Shown here in pieces: positions 7,701-14,474 of a stretch of DNA of 64,000 nucleotides. The stretch is from CAZRUA01 sp964603125 (GTDB lineage Bacteria > Bacteroidota > Bacteroidia > B-17B0 > Aurantibacillaceae). Under the pieces are notes generated by a model. It searched no databases. It had not been told where the DNA came from and saw only the letters and a program-made list of their open reading frames with translations. A program made the position numbers and the translations under genes. Numbering within the stretch: the first letter of the stretch is position 1; each line of letters begins with the position of its first letter. The stretch is taken from NCBI GenBank assembly GCA_964603125.1, contig CAZRUA010000001.1, positions 124,001-188,000 on the forward strand. The letters run 5' to 3'.

Positions 7701-9903
7701 CCACGCAACCACTACAATCTTGTGTTGTTGTTTGATTTTGCCATGTATAAGTTGGAGTTCCGTTCGATACAGTAACTGTTCCGTTTGTGTTTTGACAAAC
7801 TGTCAAGGTTGCACAAGTATTTACTGTTATCTGAGTTGAATCTTTTCCACATGGTAAAGTATAATAAACCCAAAATGTTCCTGCGCCTGAAACGGATGGA
7901 TTAAATGTTCCTGTGCTTGCATTGGTAATACCTGTTCCACTAAATGTTCCTCCACTTTGATTAACGCTTAAATTAAAGGCGGCATCTGTTGTACATTTAT
8001 TAGGAACTTGACAAATAGAAGCATCGCAGCAGGTTAACACAATTGGGTCGCATGCACTTAAGGAAAATGATTGCACTGAGCCAACACGACCGCTTGTATT
8101 TGCAGAAGTACCTGTAGAGCCTGCAACAATAACATTACCACCAGTGCTTACAGCAACATCATAAACTTTAAATGTTGTAGCTGCAGATGTAATTGGATTT
8201 AAGTTCGCATCAAATTTATACACGCCATTTGATGAACCAACATAAACATTTCCGCAACTATCTAAATCAATACCGCTGTTACCAACTACTTTTTGACCTA
8301 AGCTTGTTGTTGATGCACCACCTGGTATTGCTGCAGTTGCAAGAATAGCGAAGTTTGATAGCGAACGTTTATGAACATTAGTCCCGTTTTGTGTATAAAC
8401 AAAGTTCTTATTTGCTTTAATGGCACAAATACCGGTATTATCAAAACGCCAGTTCTCGCACTTGTAAGAAAGGCTATAACTATTTGTTGTTTTGTATAAT
8501 GAACCCGTTCCGTTACAACCTGTAATGTTTTGGTTTAAATAACCAATTGTATCTAAGGTTAAGAAATAATATTTAGCATTTTTACTTGAAGAAATGGCAC
8601 GAACCTCTTGAACAGTTGGAGGGAAAGCAGTAGCATTCCCTGTTGCAACAACTTGAGTAGCTGTTACAGAGCCGTTTGCGGGGTTAATATCAAAAATTGC
8701 AGCTTCTAAAGAAGGTGTTGGAAAACCAAAAGTTCCTTTGGTACCGCCTACTATTAATTTTGTTTGGTCACAGTTAAATGAGATTGACCAATACTCGTCT
8801 AAACCGCCTCCGGTAACATTGTATTGTAAAACACCTGCAGTATTAACTTTAGCAATTTTAGCAGCCGAACCTTGAGTAACATAAGTGTTTCCCGCTAAAT
8901 CCGTTGCCATTACACCTAACCAACTTGTCGAATCATAAGGAGTTGACAATGTCCACTGAAGAGTTCCCGTAGCATTGTATTTGATAAGCTTTAATGGCAT
9001 ATCACCACCAATAATATAAACATTACCTGCGCCGTCTCGTTCACATTCCCATACACAGTTAGCATTGCTTAAACCAGCTGGAGTTTGAACCCAAGGGTCA
9101 ATTACAATAGTTTTCGAATGATCATAATTATTTAAATCAAAACTTATTGTTTTACCGTCACGAACGAATTTTGAGACAATTGTGTTGGTTGTATTTCCTT
9201 GGTAATAGGTTACTGGAGCATGGTCGATAATATCACCAAATTTAGTATCAATCTCAACATTTCCTTTGCTCAAAGAAATTGATTTAGTGTCTTCATATTT
9301 CATACGAATTAAACTTGCGTCTCCGCCTGGACGAACAATGATATTGTATTTAATACCATCTGTTTCATGAAAAACGTATTCAACATCAATATTCGGATAA
9401 ATGTTTTTGTAGGTTAGAACCTTGTATGCTTGAATGAAACTAAGCTGCTCATAATTTTGATTGGAAGATGCAAATGGATAGTTAAAATAATCCTGTGTTG
9501 GAGCACTTGCAACGATTTGCGCATTGGGATTTGCGTTTTCAAATGTCATTGAAACAAAATCTTGCTCCAAATCCATGCTTCTATCTTCTAATTCTTCATG
9601 GTTAAGAGTTGCAGCAGCACCTTCCATTAAACGCTCTCTTTCTTCTTCAGCGCGTTTGCCTTTGCTGTTTTTTTTGAAATGGAAAACAATACCACTAGGT
9701 TTAAAATAAATAAGTGTTTTACCATGGTCCATTGCAAACTTAACATCTGTACCAGCTTCAGTGTTTGAAAACTGACCTTTATTCTCTATAAAAGATTTAG
9801 GATTACTAACATCTGCTTTCCAACCTGATTTGTTGGAATTTTGCGCCTTGAGTGCGCTAATAGAAAATAAGAAAATAAATAAGTGTAATAGTTTATTCTT
9901 CAT
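4726..9903 (-). CDS. Giant SprB-repeat surface adhesin with type B T9SS C-terminal sorting domain
   Basis: This 1725-residue secreted protein has a signal peptide (about 1-21, ending ALKAQ). It continues with a DUF7948-like N-terminal region (about 35-290, beginning SFIENKGQF), a propeller-like region (about 290-620), Cys-rich linker domains (about 620-800), and an SprB-repeat array (803-1422). Immunoglobulin-like domains follow (about 1423-1635), and the protein ends in a type B/CHU_C sorting domain with FSPNGDGNND and the end motif TGVYVYKLEA. Cargo with type B signals is exported by the T9SS and depends on PorP/SprF-like partners, and one is encoded next. Thr and Ser dominate the repeats. 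Likely roles are adhesion or gliding-type surface movement; no catalytic motif was found. It heads the minus-strand cassette adhesin-porP/sprF-ompA. Confidence 0.9.
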   Translation of the reverse strand: MKNKLLHLFIFLFSISALKAQNSNKSGWKADVSNPKSFIENKGQFSNTEAGTDVKFAMDHGKTLIYFKPSGIVFHFKKNSKGKRAEEERERLMEGAAATLNHEELEDRSMDLEQDFVSMTFENANPNAQIVASAPTQDYFNYPFASSNQNYEQLSFIQAYKVLTYKNIYPNIDVEYVFHETDGIKYNIIVRPGGDASLIRMKYEDTKSISLSKGNVEIDTKFGDIIDHAPVTYYQGNTTNTIVSKFVRDGKTISFDLNNYDHSKTIVIDPWVQTPAGLSNANCVWECERDGAGNVYIIGGDMPLKLIKYNATGTLQWTLSTPYDSTSWLGVMATDLAGNTYVTQGSAAKIAKVNTAGVLQYNVTGGGLDEYWSISFNCDQTKLIVGGTKGTFGFPTPSLEAAIFDINPANGSVTATQVVATGNATAFPPTVQEVRAISSSKNAKYYFLTLDTIGYLNQNITGCNGTGSLYKTTNSYSLSYKCENWRFDNTGICAIKANKNFVYTQNGTNVHKRSLSNFAILATAAIPGGASTTSLGQKVVGNSGIDLDSCGNVYVGSSNGVYKFDANLNPITSAATTFKVYDVAVSTGGNVIVAGSTGTSANTSGRVGSVQSFSLSACDPIVLTCCDASICQVPNKCTTDAAFNLSVNQSGGTFSGTGITNASTGTFNPSVSGAGTFWVYYTLPCGKDSTQITVNTCATLTVCQNTNGTVTVSNGTPTYTWQNQTTTQDCSGCVVGCNFPPGCAVNVTSWVTFGTGTTVTPPSFPIRVTDGSSNTITIASLASLPACSSCPTITVTPAANTPTSCPGVSDGSFSASSSGGASPYDYILLNSSGTTVATFSNVAGSQSFTGLAAGTYTINVTDNSNCTGTTTVTITSPAAIVPSISSQTNASCGLSNGSATASATGGSGAYTYSWAPTGGTGGNTATYSGLAAGVYTVTVTSGVCTSTTTVTITSGSSFTATTSSTQATCGTNNGTVTATPSGGSAPYTYSWNSTPVQTTQTATGLAAGTYTCIITDNATCTTTVTATITSSSGLTGTTSVTAATCGGTNGTATANPTGGTSPYTYSWSTTPIQTTQTATGLAAGTYTVTITDNATCTTTATATITSSSSLSGTTSVTAATCGANNGTATANPTGGTSPYTYSWSTTPAQTTQTATGLAAGTYTVTITDNATCTTTAIATITATSGFTATASSTQASCGSNNGTATATPTGGTAPYTYSWNTVPVQTTQTGTGLAAGTYSVSILDASSCLVTATVTVTSSSGLSGTTSVTASTCGSNNGTATATPTGGTGPYTYSWNTTPIQTTQTATGLGAGTYTVTITDASSCSATATATITSSSSLSGNTSVVGSTCGSANGSATATPTGGTGPYTYSWNTTPVQTTQTATNLAAGTYTVTITDAGSCTTTATATITTTSSLTVTTSGTTIVCSGGSTTLTANAAGATSYSWSTTPVQTGATITVSPTTSTTYTVVALNGGCTGTSTVTVTVGSAPSTIITGDTTICLGQTTTLTAGAGGTYLWSPGGQTTQSINVNPTTNNTVYSVTLTNSNPAGCNTATASVSVDVGGLSSVNAGANQTINIGQTATLTATNASNFTWNTGATSATINVTPTQTTTYTVTSTDASGCVTSDVVLVTVDIKCGEVFMPTAFSPNGDGNNDVECVYGNCISSVYLAIYDRWGEKVFETEDKTICWDGTYKGKPLNTGVYVYKLEATLFTNEVIQKKGNITLTR
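5638..7497 (-). repeat. SprB-type coding tandem repeats (six exact 228-bp units plus two longer units)
   Basis: Units in coding order are 7497-7237 (87 codons), 7236-7006 (77 codons), then six units of exactly 76 codons: 7005-6778, 6777-6550, 6549-6322, 6321-6094, 6093-5866 and 5865-5638. Each carries a Cys near its start (ATCG or STCG), the core GGxxPYTYSW, the phrase QTTQTATGLAAGTY and a second Cys (ATCTTT or SSCxxT). Neighbouring units share long identical DNA stretches; for example the stretch at 6551 recurs at 6779, exactly 228 bases away. The two Cys per unit may form disulphides. Confidence 0.9.
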
Positions 9904-9988
9904 AACATGAAAATATAAGGTTTCTGCAACTAAGATAGAAAAAGATTCCTAGTTAGCAAGCTTTAAGCCCTTTATTTTCAATGATTTT

Positions 9989-10012
9989 TAAAAAACAAGG
10001 GGGCTAGCCCCC
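9989..10012 (-). terminator. Intrinsic terminator of the DUF3109-rsgA transcript
   Basis: The perfect palindrome GGGGGCTAGCCCCC (9999-10012) folds into a 5-bp all-GC stem with a CTAG loop. Read on the minus strand it is followed by TTGTTTTTT. It stands out in AT-rich surroundings and lies about 30 bases after the rsgA stop. Confidence 0.75.
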
Positions 10013-10040
10013 AAAGATTATTGCTAAATAATAGATGAAT

Positions 10041-10967
10041 TTACTCCCATTCTTTCCAGTCCATTTCTTCACCATTTAATATGCCTAAATAGTTACGATA
10101 ACGCTCTTCATTAATTTCACCCTCTTCAACAGCTTTTAATATGGCACATTTTGGTTCGTTAACATGTATGCAATTGTTGAACTTGCAATTTTGCATTCTA
10201 TCACGTATTTCAGGAAAGTAGTGGCCAACTTCTTCTTTCTTCATTTCTACTAGTCCCAGCTCTTTTATTCCAGGAGTGTCTATTATAAATCCACCAAAAT
10301 CAAGTTCAAATATTTCGGAAAATGTTGTGGTATGTGTTCCCTTTAAATGAGCAATTGATAAAGCCCCTGTTTTTAAAGATAATTGAGGTTGAATAGCGTT
10401 TATGAGTGATGATTTTCCAACACCGCTATGACCAGATATTAAAGATACTTTATTGTGCAGTAAATCTTTTAAATTATCTATACCTGTATTTTTAATTCCA
10501 CTTGTTTTAATACACTTGTAACCTATTGATGAGTAAATATTAATTAGTTCCTCTTGATAATCTAGTACATCAGCTTCGTACATATCTTGTTTATTAAATA
10601 CAAGTGTTACAGGTATTCGATATGCTTCGGCTGTAATCAGAAATCTATCGATAAAGCCAGTTGATGTGCGTGGTAAAACTAAAGTTACAATTAAGAAAGC
10701 TTGGTCGATATTGGCAGCTATTATTTGAGTTTGCTTGGATAAGTTAATGGACTTACGAATGATATAATTTTTTCGTTCTTCAATTTTGACAATGCTGGCA
10801 ATATCTTCCTCAAATGTATATTCAACCCAATCGCCAACCACCACAGGATTTGTAGTTTTTCTATCATCTAAGCGTATTTTACCTGCAACACGGCAGTTTA
10901 TATATTCACCTTGTTCAGTTCTAACTACATAATTACTTCCTGTTGATTTGGTAACTAGTCCACGCAT
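10041..10967 (-). CDS. rsgA: Ribosome small-subunit-dependent GTPase A
   Basis: RsgA is a circularly permuted GTPase that helps the 30S subunit mature. The 308-residue protein shows the permuted motif order: G4 NKQD at 125-128, then the P-loop GHSGVGKSS at 179-187, then DTPG at 230-233. An N-terminal OB-fold precedes these, and a C-terminal zinc knuckle has C261, C266, H268 and C274. The ATG shares one base with the stop of the upstream DUF3109 gene (TAATG), a translational-coupling arrangement. A GC-rich terminator follows. Length and motifs are normal. Confidence 0.95.
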   Translation of the reverse strand: MRGLVTKSTGSNYVVRTEQGEYINCRVAGKIRLDDRKTTNPVVVGDWVEYTFEEDIASIVKIEERKNYIIRKSINLSKQTQIIAANIDQAFLIVTLVLPRTSTGFIDRFLITAEAYRIPVTLVFNKQDMYEADVLDYQEELINIYSSIGYKCIKTSGIKNTGIDNLKDLLHNKVSLISGHSGVGKSSLINAIQPQLSLKTGALSIAHLKGTHTTTFSEIFELDFGGFIIDTPGIKELGLVEMKKEEVGHYFPEIRDRMQNCKFNNCIHVNEPKCAILKAVEEGEINEERYRNYLGILNGEEMDWKEWE

Positions 10968-11548
10968 TATTTTTTAGGCTTATTGCTTTTTTCGTAAACT
11001 AAATCTAATTGCTTAAACCATGCTTTTCCATATTTGCGAATTAGAGGTTCTTTCAAGAATTTATATACAGGTACATCTAGTTTAGCGCCGCATTCGCAAG
11101 CGGGTTTACAAACATTCCAGCTGTGATAGTTTACAGCATCATAATCTTTATACTTCGTAATTCGTATTGGGTATAAATGACATGAAATGGGTTTATGCCA
11201 TTTTGTTTTACCCTCGCGGTAAGCTTGTTCAATAGCACATTTTGCAATTTTGTTTTCATCAAAAAACACAAAAATACATTCTTTGTTGGGAGCAACCAGT
11301 GTAGTGGTATAATCGCCATCACCATCAATAATATAAGGTCCTTTTTTATTTAAAACTTTCAAACCTTTTTCGTTCATGTAGGGTTTTACTTCTTCTAAAA
11401 CATCTTCTAACAAACCAAGTTCTTCTTCATCAAGTGGGGCGCCACTTTCTCCTTCAACACAGCAAGCTCCTTTGCAAGCGGTTAAATCGCATACAAATTT
11501 CTTCTCCAACACATCTTCCGAAATAAGGGTATTTTTAATTGCAATCAT
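10967..11548 (-). CDS. DUF3109 family cysteine-rich protein
   Basis: The 193-residue protein has the Bacteroidota DUF3109 layout. An N-terminal cluster CDLTACKGACC is followed by an acidic helix region, a conserved ECIFVFFDE core, C-A-I-E, then SCHLYPIR and a C-terminal CKPACECG cluster. The number and spacing of Cys suggest a bound metal or Fe-S cluster, as in the related YkgJ-type proteins, but the function is unknown. No signal peptide or membrane segment is visible, so it is probably cytoplasmic. It is coupled to rsgA by a one-base start/stop overlap, which hints at a shared condition of expression rather than a proven common role. Confidence 0.85.
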   Translation of the reverse strand: MIAIKNTLISEDVLEKKFVCDLTACKGACCVEGESGAPLDEEELGLLEDVLEEVKPYMNEKGLKVLNKKGPYIIDGDGDYTTTLVAPNKECIFVFFDENKIAKCAIEQAYREGKTKWHKPISCHLYPIRITKYKDYDAVNYHSWNVCKPACECGAKLDVPVYKFLKEPLIRKYGKAWFKQLDLVYEKSNKPKK

Positions 11549-11628
11549 TCTTTATCTTTTTGGTAATGTTACAAAGATAAGAGAATAATTAATTTTTATT
11601 GCTGCCAATGCTTTTGTTGAAGTGATGC

Positions 11629-12549
11629 TTATTTTTCAATAACAATCTTTTTACTCTGTACCTTACCGTCAATAGTAATTTTACAAATATAAATTCCATT
11701 GGGTAATTCGCTTAAATTAGTTGGAAGTACGTATTTACCTGTATTTTGCCTTTGAGAAGAAACAATGTTTTTGATTAGTTTACCTTGTAAATCATAAATA
11801 TCAATTTGAACTAAGCTAGCCTGTTTGATTTCATAGTTAATATTAAACTCTCCATTAGATGGGTTAGGAAAAATTTTAGTTTCATCTATATTTAAATTAA
11901 GAGCAGTGTTTTTTTCTTGTGTTGAGTCTTCGTTTACTTCTGTTGGAACTGAAATAGGAGATTTTTCAGGATAAATTTCATATGCAATTGCTCCACCTAG
12001 GGTTCTGTAATTTTCAATTGTTGGTTCTTGTATTAACTCTGGAAAGGCTTCTATTGTTTCTGTGACTTCATAAGCCATTCCGCCCTCAACCATTGTTTGC
12101 GGCTGTATAATTTCCGTGGTTTCTTCTATACTTGGACTAACATATGTTTCTATTGGTGCCCCAGTTATAGGAACCTCCTGACTTGTAGTAGGTGGTATTT
12201 GGCCTGATAGTTTTATCTCTTTCCCATCATTGTTTGTGCAACTAAAAAGAAAGCTTCCAAAAACAAACACTAACGCAGCTGCAAATCTATTTATTAGCGG
12301 CATGTTGATTGGAATTGAAGTAAAGGGGATGTTATATTGTAAAGGCCTGTCGAGTTGCGATTTTTTGAAATGGCCACAAAGTTGTTGCCCACTGTTTTCT
12401 TTAATTATTGAAATAATTTCCGAATCTGTTTTATTTGAGAAATCATAAACAGATTTAGTACAAACATTACAAAATCTTCCTTTTTCATCAGGTTGCATTT
12501 TGTTCCAATCTTCATGACAGGGTTCAGGTATTCTTACAATTAGTTGCAT
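11629..12549 (-). CDS. Membrane-anchored protein with cytoplasmic Cys domain and type A T9SS sorting domain
   Basis: The 306-residue protein begins without a signal peptide. Residues 1-70 form a Bacteroidota domain with PCHEDWNKM, GRFCNVCTKSVYDFS, and LCGHFKKSQLDRPL, which may bind metal. A hydrophobic segment at about 86-103 ends in a lipobox-like FLFSC (C104). A low-complexity Thr/Glu/Pro linker follows (about 105-225). The last 80 residues are a type A T9SS sorting domain (FPNPSNGEFNI ... DLQGKLI ... LPNGIYICKI). The N-terminal domain also occurs in front of TonB-like and carboxypeptidase-regulatory proteins of this phylum. An alternative start at Met83 would give a simple lipoprotein, but the conserved N-terminal domain argues for the long form. 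How the C-terminal signal would be used is unclear. Confidence 0.75.
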   Translation of the reverse strand: MQLIVRIPEPCHEDWNKMQPDEKGRFCNVCTKSVYDFSNKTDSEIISIIKENSGQQLCGHFKKSQLDRPLQYNIPFTSIPINMPLINRFAAALVFVFGSFLFSCTNNDGKEIKLSGQIPPTTSQEVPITGAPIETYVSPSIEETTEIIQPQTMVEGGMAYEVTETIEAFPELIQEPTIENYRTLGGAIAYEIYPEKSPISVPTEVNEDSTQEKNTALNLNIDETKIFPNPSNGEFNINYEIKQASLVQIDIYDLQGKLIKNIVSSQRQNTGKYVLPTNLSELPNGIYICKITIDGKVQSKKIVIEK

Positions 12550-12738
12550 GGCTTTAATTTTTGATTTCTATATTAAGAAGCGGAAATTCATTTTTTCCAT
12601 AAATATTTTTCTGAAATCAAAGTTATCTAACTCGGAAAATATGTAAGAACAAAACATTTAAGTGGTACTAGTTTTTATTTAATTGGTCAGTTTAACACAT
12701 TTTATATTTTATTTTATGAATAATAATTTAATTTTATA

Positions 12739-13248
12739 ATGATGAAACATATTATTTCAACATTATTAGTATTTATTGTGCCATTTTCATGCAAAAACAA
12801 AGGAAATGTTGAAGAAGATGCTGGCTTTGCTAGAGATACTCTTAAATTAAGTACGACAAGAATTTACAATCAGTCGGAGGTTGAAGTTATTGAGTTAGAT
12901 GTAAGCAAAGCTCAACCTGTTTTTGGCCCAATAATCAATGTTATATCGTATAAAAGAGTAATAGTTGGGCCAGATAATATTTATGATTATTTGGTATATG
13001 ATGTGTTGCAGAATAAACCTTTAAAGTTGAAGCCTAGAAATTTCGAAAGAATTTCTAGCAGTTTTTTCTATTCAAATTATTATGACGTACAAGAGAATCA
13101 TTCACAAGTACAGAAAATTATGTATAAAAATTTAATTGGAAATTGGTTTGAATTTTTCGAAGACAATTGTAATCCATATTTCTATCAGATTATAATTGAT
13201 ACTAAAACAAATAGAGTGTATGAACGAAGAAAGGAAATTACTTATTAA
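12739..13248 (+). CDS. Hypothetical lipoprotein-like secreted protein
   Basis: The 169-residue protein starts with a short hydrophobic leader ending in Cys (LVFIVPFSC, C18), like a lipoprotein signal, though the -3 position is Pro rather than the usual Leu. The mature part has alternating charged and aromatic strands (ISSSFFYSNYYDV, IGNWFEFFEDN) and no motif I recognise. Two consecutive ATGs (12739 and 12742) are possible starts. It stands alone, with 189 bases of apparently non-coding DNA before it and a shared hairpin terminator after it. Function unknown. Confidence 0.65.
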   Translation: MMKHIISTLLVFIVPFSCKNKGNVEEDAGFARDTLKLSTTRIYNQSEVEVIELDVSKAQPVFGPIINVISYKRVIVGPDNIYDYLVYDVLQNKPLKLKPRNFERISSSFFYSNYYDVQENHSQVQKIMYKNLIGNWFEFFEDNCNPYFYQIIIDTKTNRVYERRKEITY

Positions 13249-13252
13249 ACAA

Positions 13253-13284
13253 AAAAGTTGTTCAGCCTTTGCCAAACAACTTTT
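13253..13284. terminator. Bidirectional terminator between the lipoprotein gene and phaC
   Basis: The 10-bp perfect stem AAAAGTTGTT / AACAACTTTT (13253-13262 with 13275-13284) has a 12-nt loop. On the minus strand it is followed by TTTTTTGTTT, a good tail for phaC transcripts. A second perfect 10-bp inverted repeat (13285-13294 with 13306-13315) directly adjoins it and overlaps the phaC stop codon. Confidence 0.7.
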
Positions 13285-13310
13285 AATAATTTAGGTTTTA
13301 GTAGTCTAAA

Positions 13311-14360
13311 TTATTTGTCTCTTTTCTTCAACCATTCTGCAATGCTTGGTGCAAGTTCTTTTTGAGATTTGCTTCCAACAAACACACCTATATGGCCACC
13401 TTTAAAGCTATATAATTCTTTGTCTTTTGAGCCAACTAAATCGTTTAAAGGAGTTGTTGCTGCAGGCGGAACCAAATGGTCTTCGGTAGCGTAAATGTTT
13501 AATAAAGGACTAGTTAGATTTTTTAAATCAACTTTTTTATCACCCACAACTAATTCACCTTTTACTAATTTGTTTTGTTGGTATAAATCTTTCATAAATT
13601 GACGGAAACATTCACCCGCTTGGTCAGGGCTATCAGCAATCCATTTTTCCATGCGTAAAAACATCATCAATTTATCTTTATCATCTAAGCTAGCAACCAT
13701 TGATTGTTGTTTTTGAAACTTCATCATTGGTTTTAACATGGCGAATCCTTCGTTAAGGAAGTTTCCTGGTACAATACCGTTATAACCCTCAACCAATTTA
13801 TCAAAGTCCATGTCTTTACTCCACTTAAAAAGTAAGCCATCATTAGTAGCAAAATCGATAGGTGTAACTTGGGTAACTAAATTTTTTACTTTGTTTGGAT
13901 ATAATGAAGCGTAAATAGTACTTAAAGTACCACCTTGGCATATTGAGATAATATTAATTTTTTCAATACGGTGTTTTTTACGAATAACATCTACACAGTT
14001 ATTGATATAACCATTCACATAATCGTCTATGCTTAAGTAACGATCGCCTTTACTTGGATAGCCCCAATCAATAACGTAAACATCCATACCTAAACTAAGT
14101 AAGTTTTGGATATAGCTTCTATCAGGTTGTAAATCCAACATTTTGTAGGTATTTACTAAGGCGTAAACAATTAAAACAGGAGTTTTAATGCTTGCCTCAC
14201 CTTGTCTATCGTAGCGATATAGTTTTAATTTATCTTCAGCGTAAATTTCTGTTTTAGGGCTTTGACCAATTTCAACTTCATCTATTTTTGAAAGTGTATC
14301 ATAGCTTTTTAGCATTTTTTGATTTACGTCAGCTATCTCTTGTAATAATTTGTTTTCCAT
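13311..14360 (-). CDS. phaC: Class III polyhydroxyalkanoate synthase, catalytic subunit PhaC
   Basis: PhaC polymerises (R)-3-hydroxyacyl-CoA into storage polyester at the granule surface. At 349 residues this is the short form that works with PhaE, as in Allochromatium. The alpha/beta-hydrolase catalytic triad is visible: nucleophile C141 in the lipase-like box ISICQGG, D294 in ATEDHLVPP, and H323 in KGGHIGVFVG. LIVYALVNTY and YVIDWGYPS are typical strands before the box. phaE lies upstream on the same strand, but a hairpin terminator separates them, so phaC may need its own promoter or read-through. The gene ends in a double hairpin. Confidence 0.93.
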   Translation of the reverse strand: MENKLLQEIADVNQKMLKSYDTLSKIDEVEIGQSPKTEIYAEDKLKLYRYDRQGEASIKTPVLIVYALVNTYKMLDLQPDRSYIQNLLSLGMDVYVIDWGYPSKGDRYLSIDDYVNGYINNCVDVIRKKHRIEKINIISICQGGTLSTIYASLYPNKVKNLVTQVTPIDFATNDGLLFKWSKDMDFDKLVEGYNGIVPGNFLNEGFAMLKPMMKFQKQQSMVASLDDKDKLMMFLRMEKWIADSPDQAGECFRQFMKDLYQQNKLVKGELVVGDKKVDLKNLTSPLLNIYATEDHLVPPAATTPLNDLVGSKDKELYSFKGGHIGVFVGSKSQKELAPSIAEWLKKRDK

Positions 14361-14420
14361 GATGTGTAAACTTTATTTCATTTTATTTTGGAGGAATAGA
14401 ATGAAGAATTTGTATGAATT

Positions 14421-14456
14421 AAAAAGGCTGCCCAAAATAGTTCAGACAGCCTTTTT
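14421..14456 (-). terminator. Hairpin terminator between phaE and phaC
   Basis: AAAAAGGCTG (14421-14430) pairs over 10 bp with CAGCCTTTTT (14447-14456), leaving a 16-nt loop. Read on the minus strand, the stem ends in TTTTTAATT. It lies between the phaE stop and the phaC start and could make phaE more abundant than phaC. Confidence 0.65.
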
Positions 14457-14474
14457 GGTTTGTTTTAGTTTGAA

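Noticed and set aside
7502..7735. Plus-strand ORF of 77 residues inside the adhesin gene.
   Set aside because: It is antisense to a well-supported domain region, with no signal, promoter or family match.
9999..10012. The perfect 14-base palindrome GGGGGCTAGCCCCC as a possible operator or recombination site.
   Set aside because: On the minus strand it is followed by a T run just after rsgA, so an intrinsic terminator explains it.
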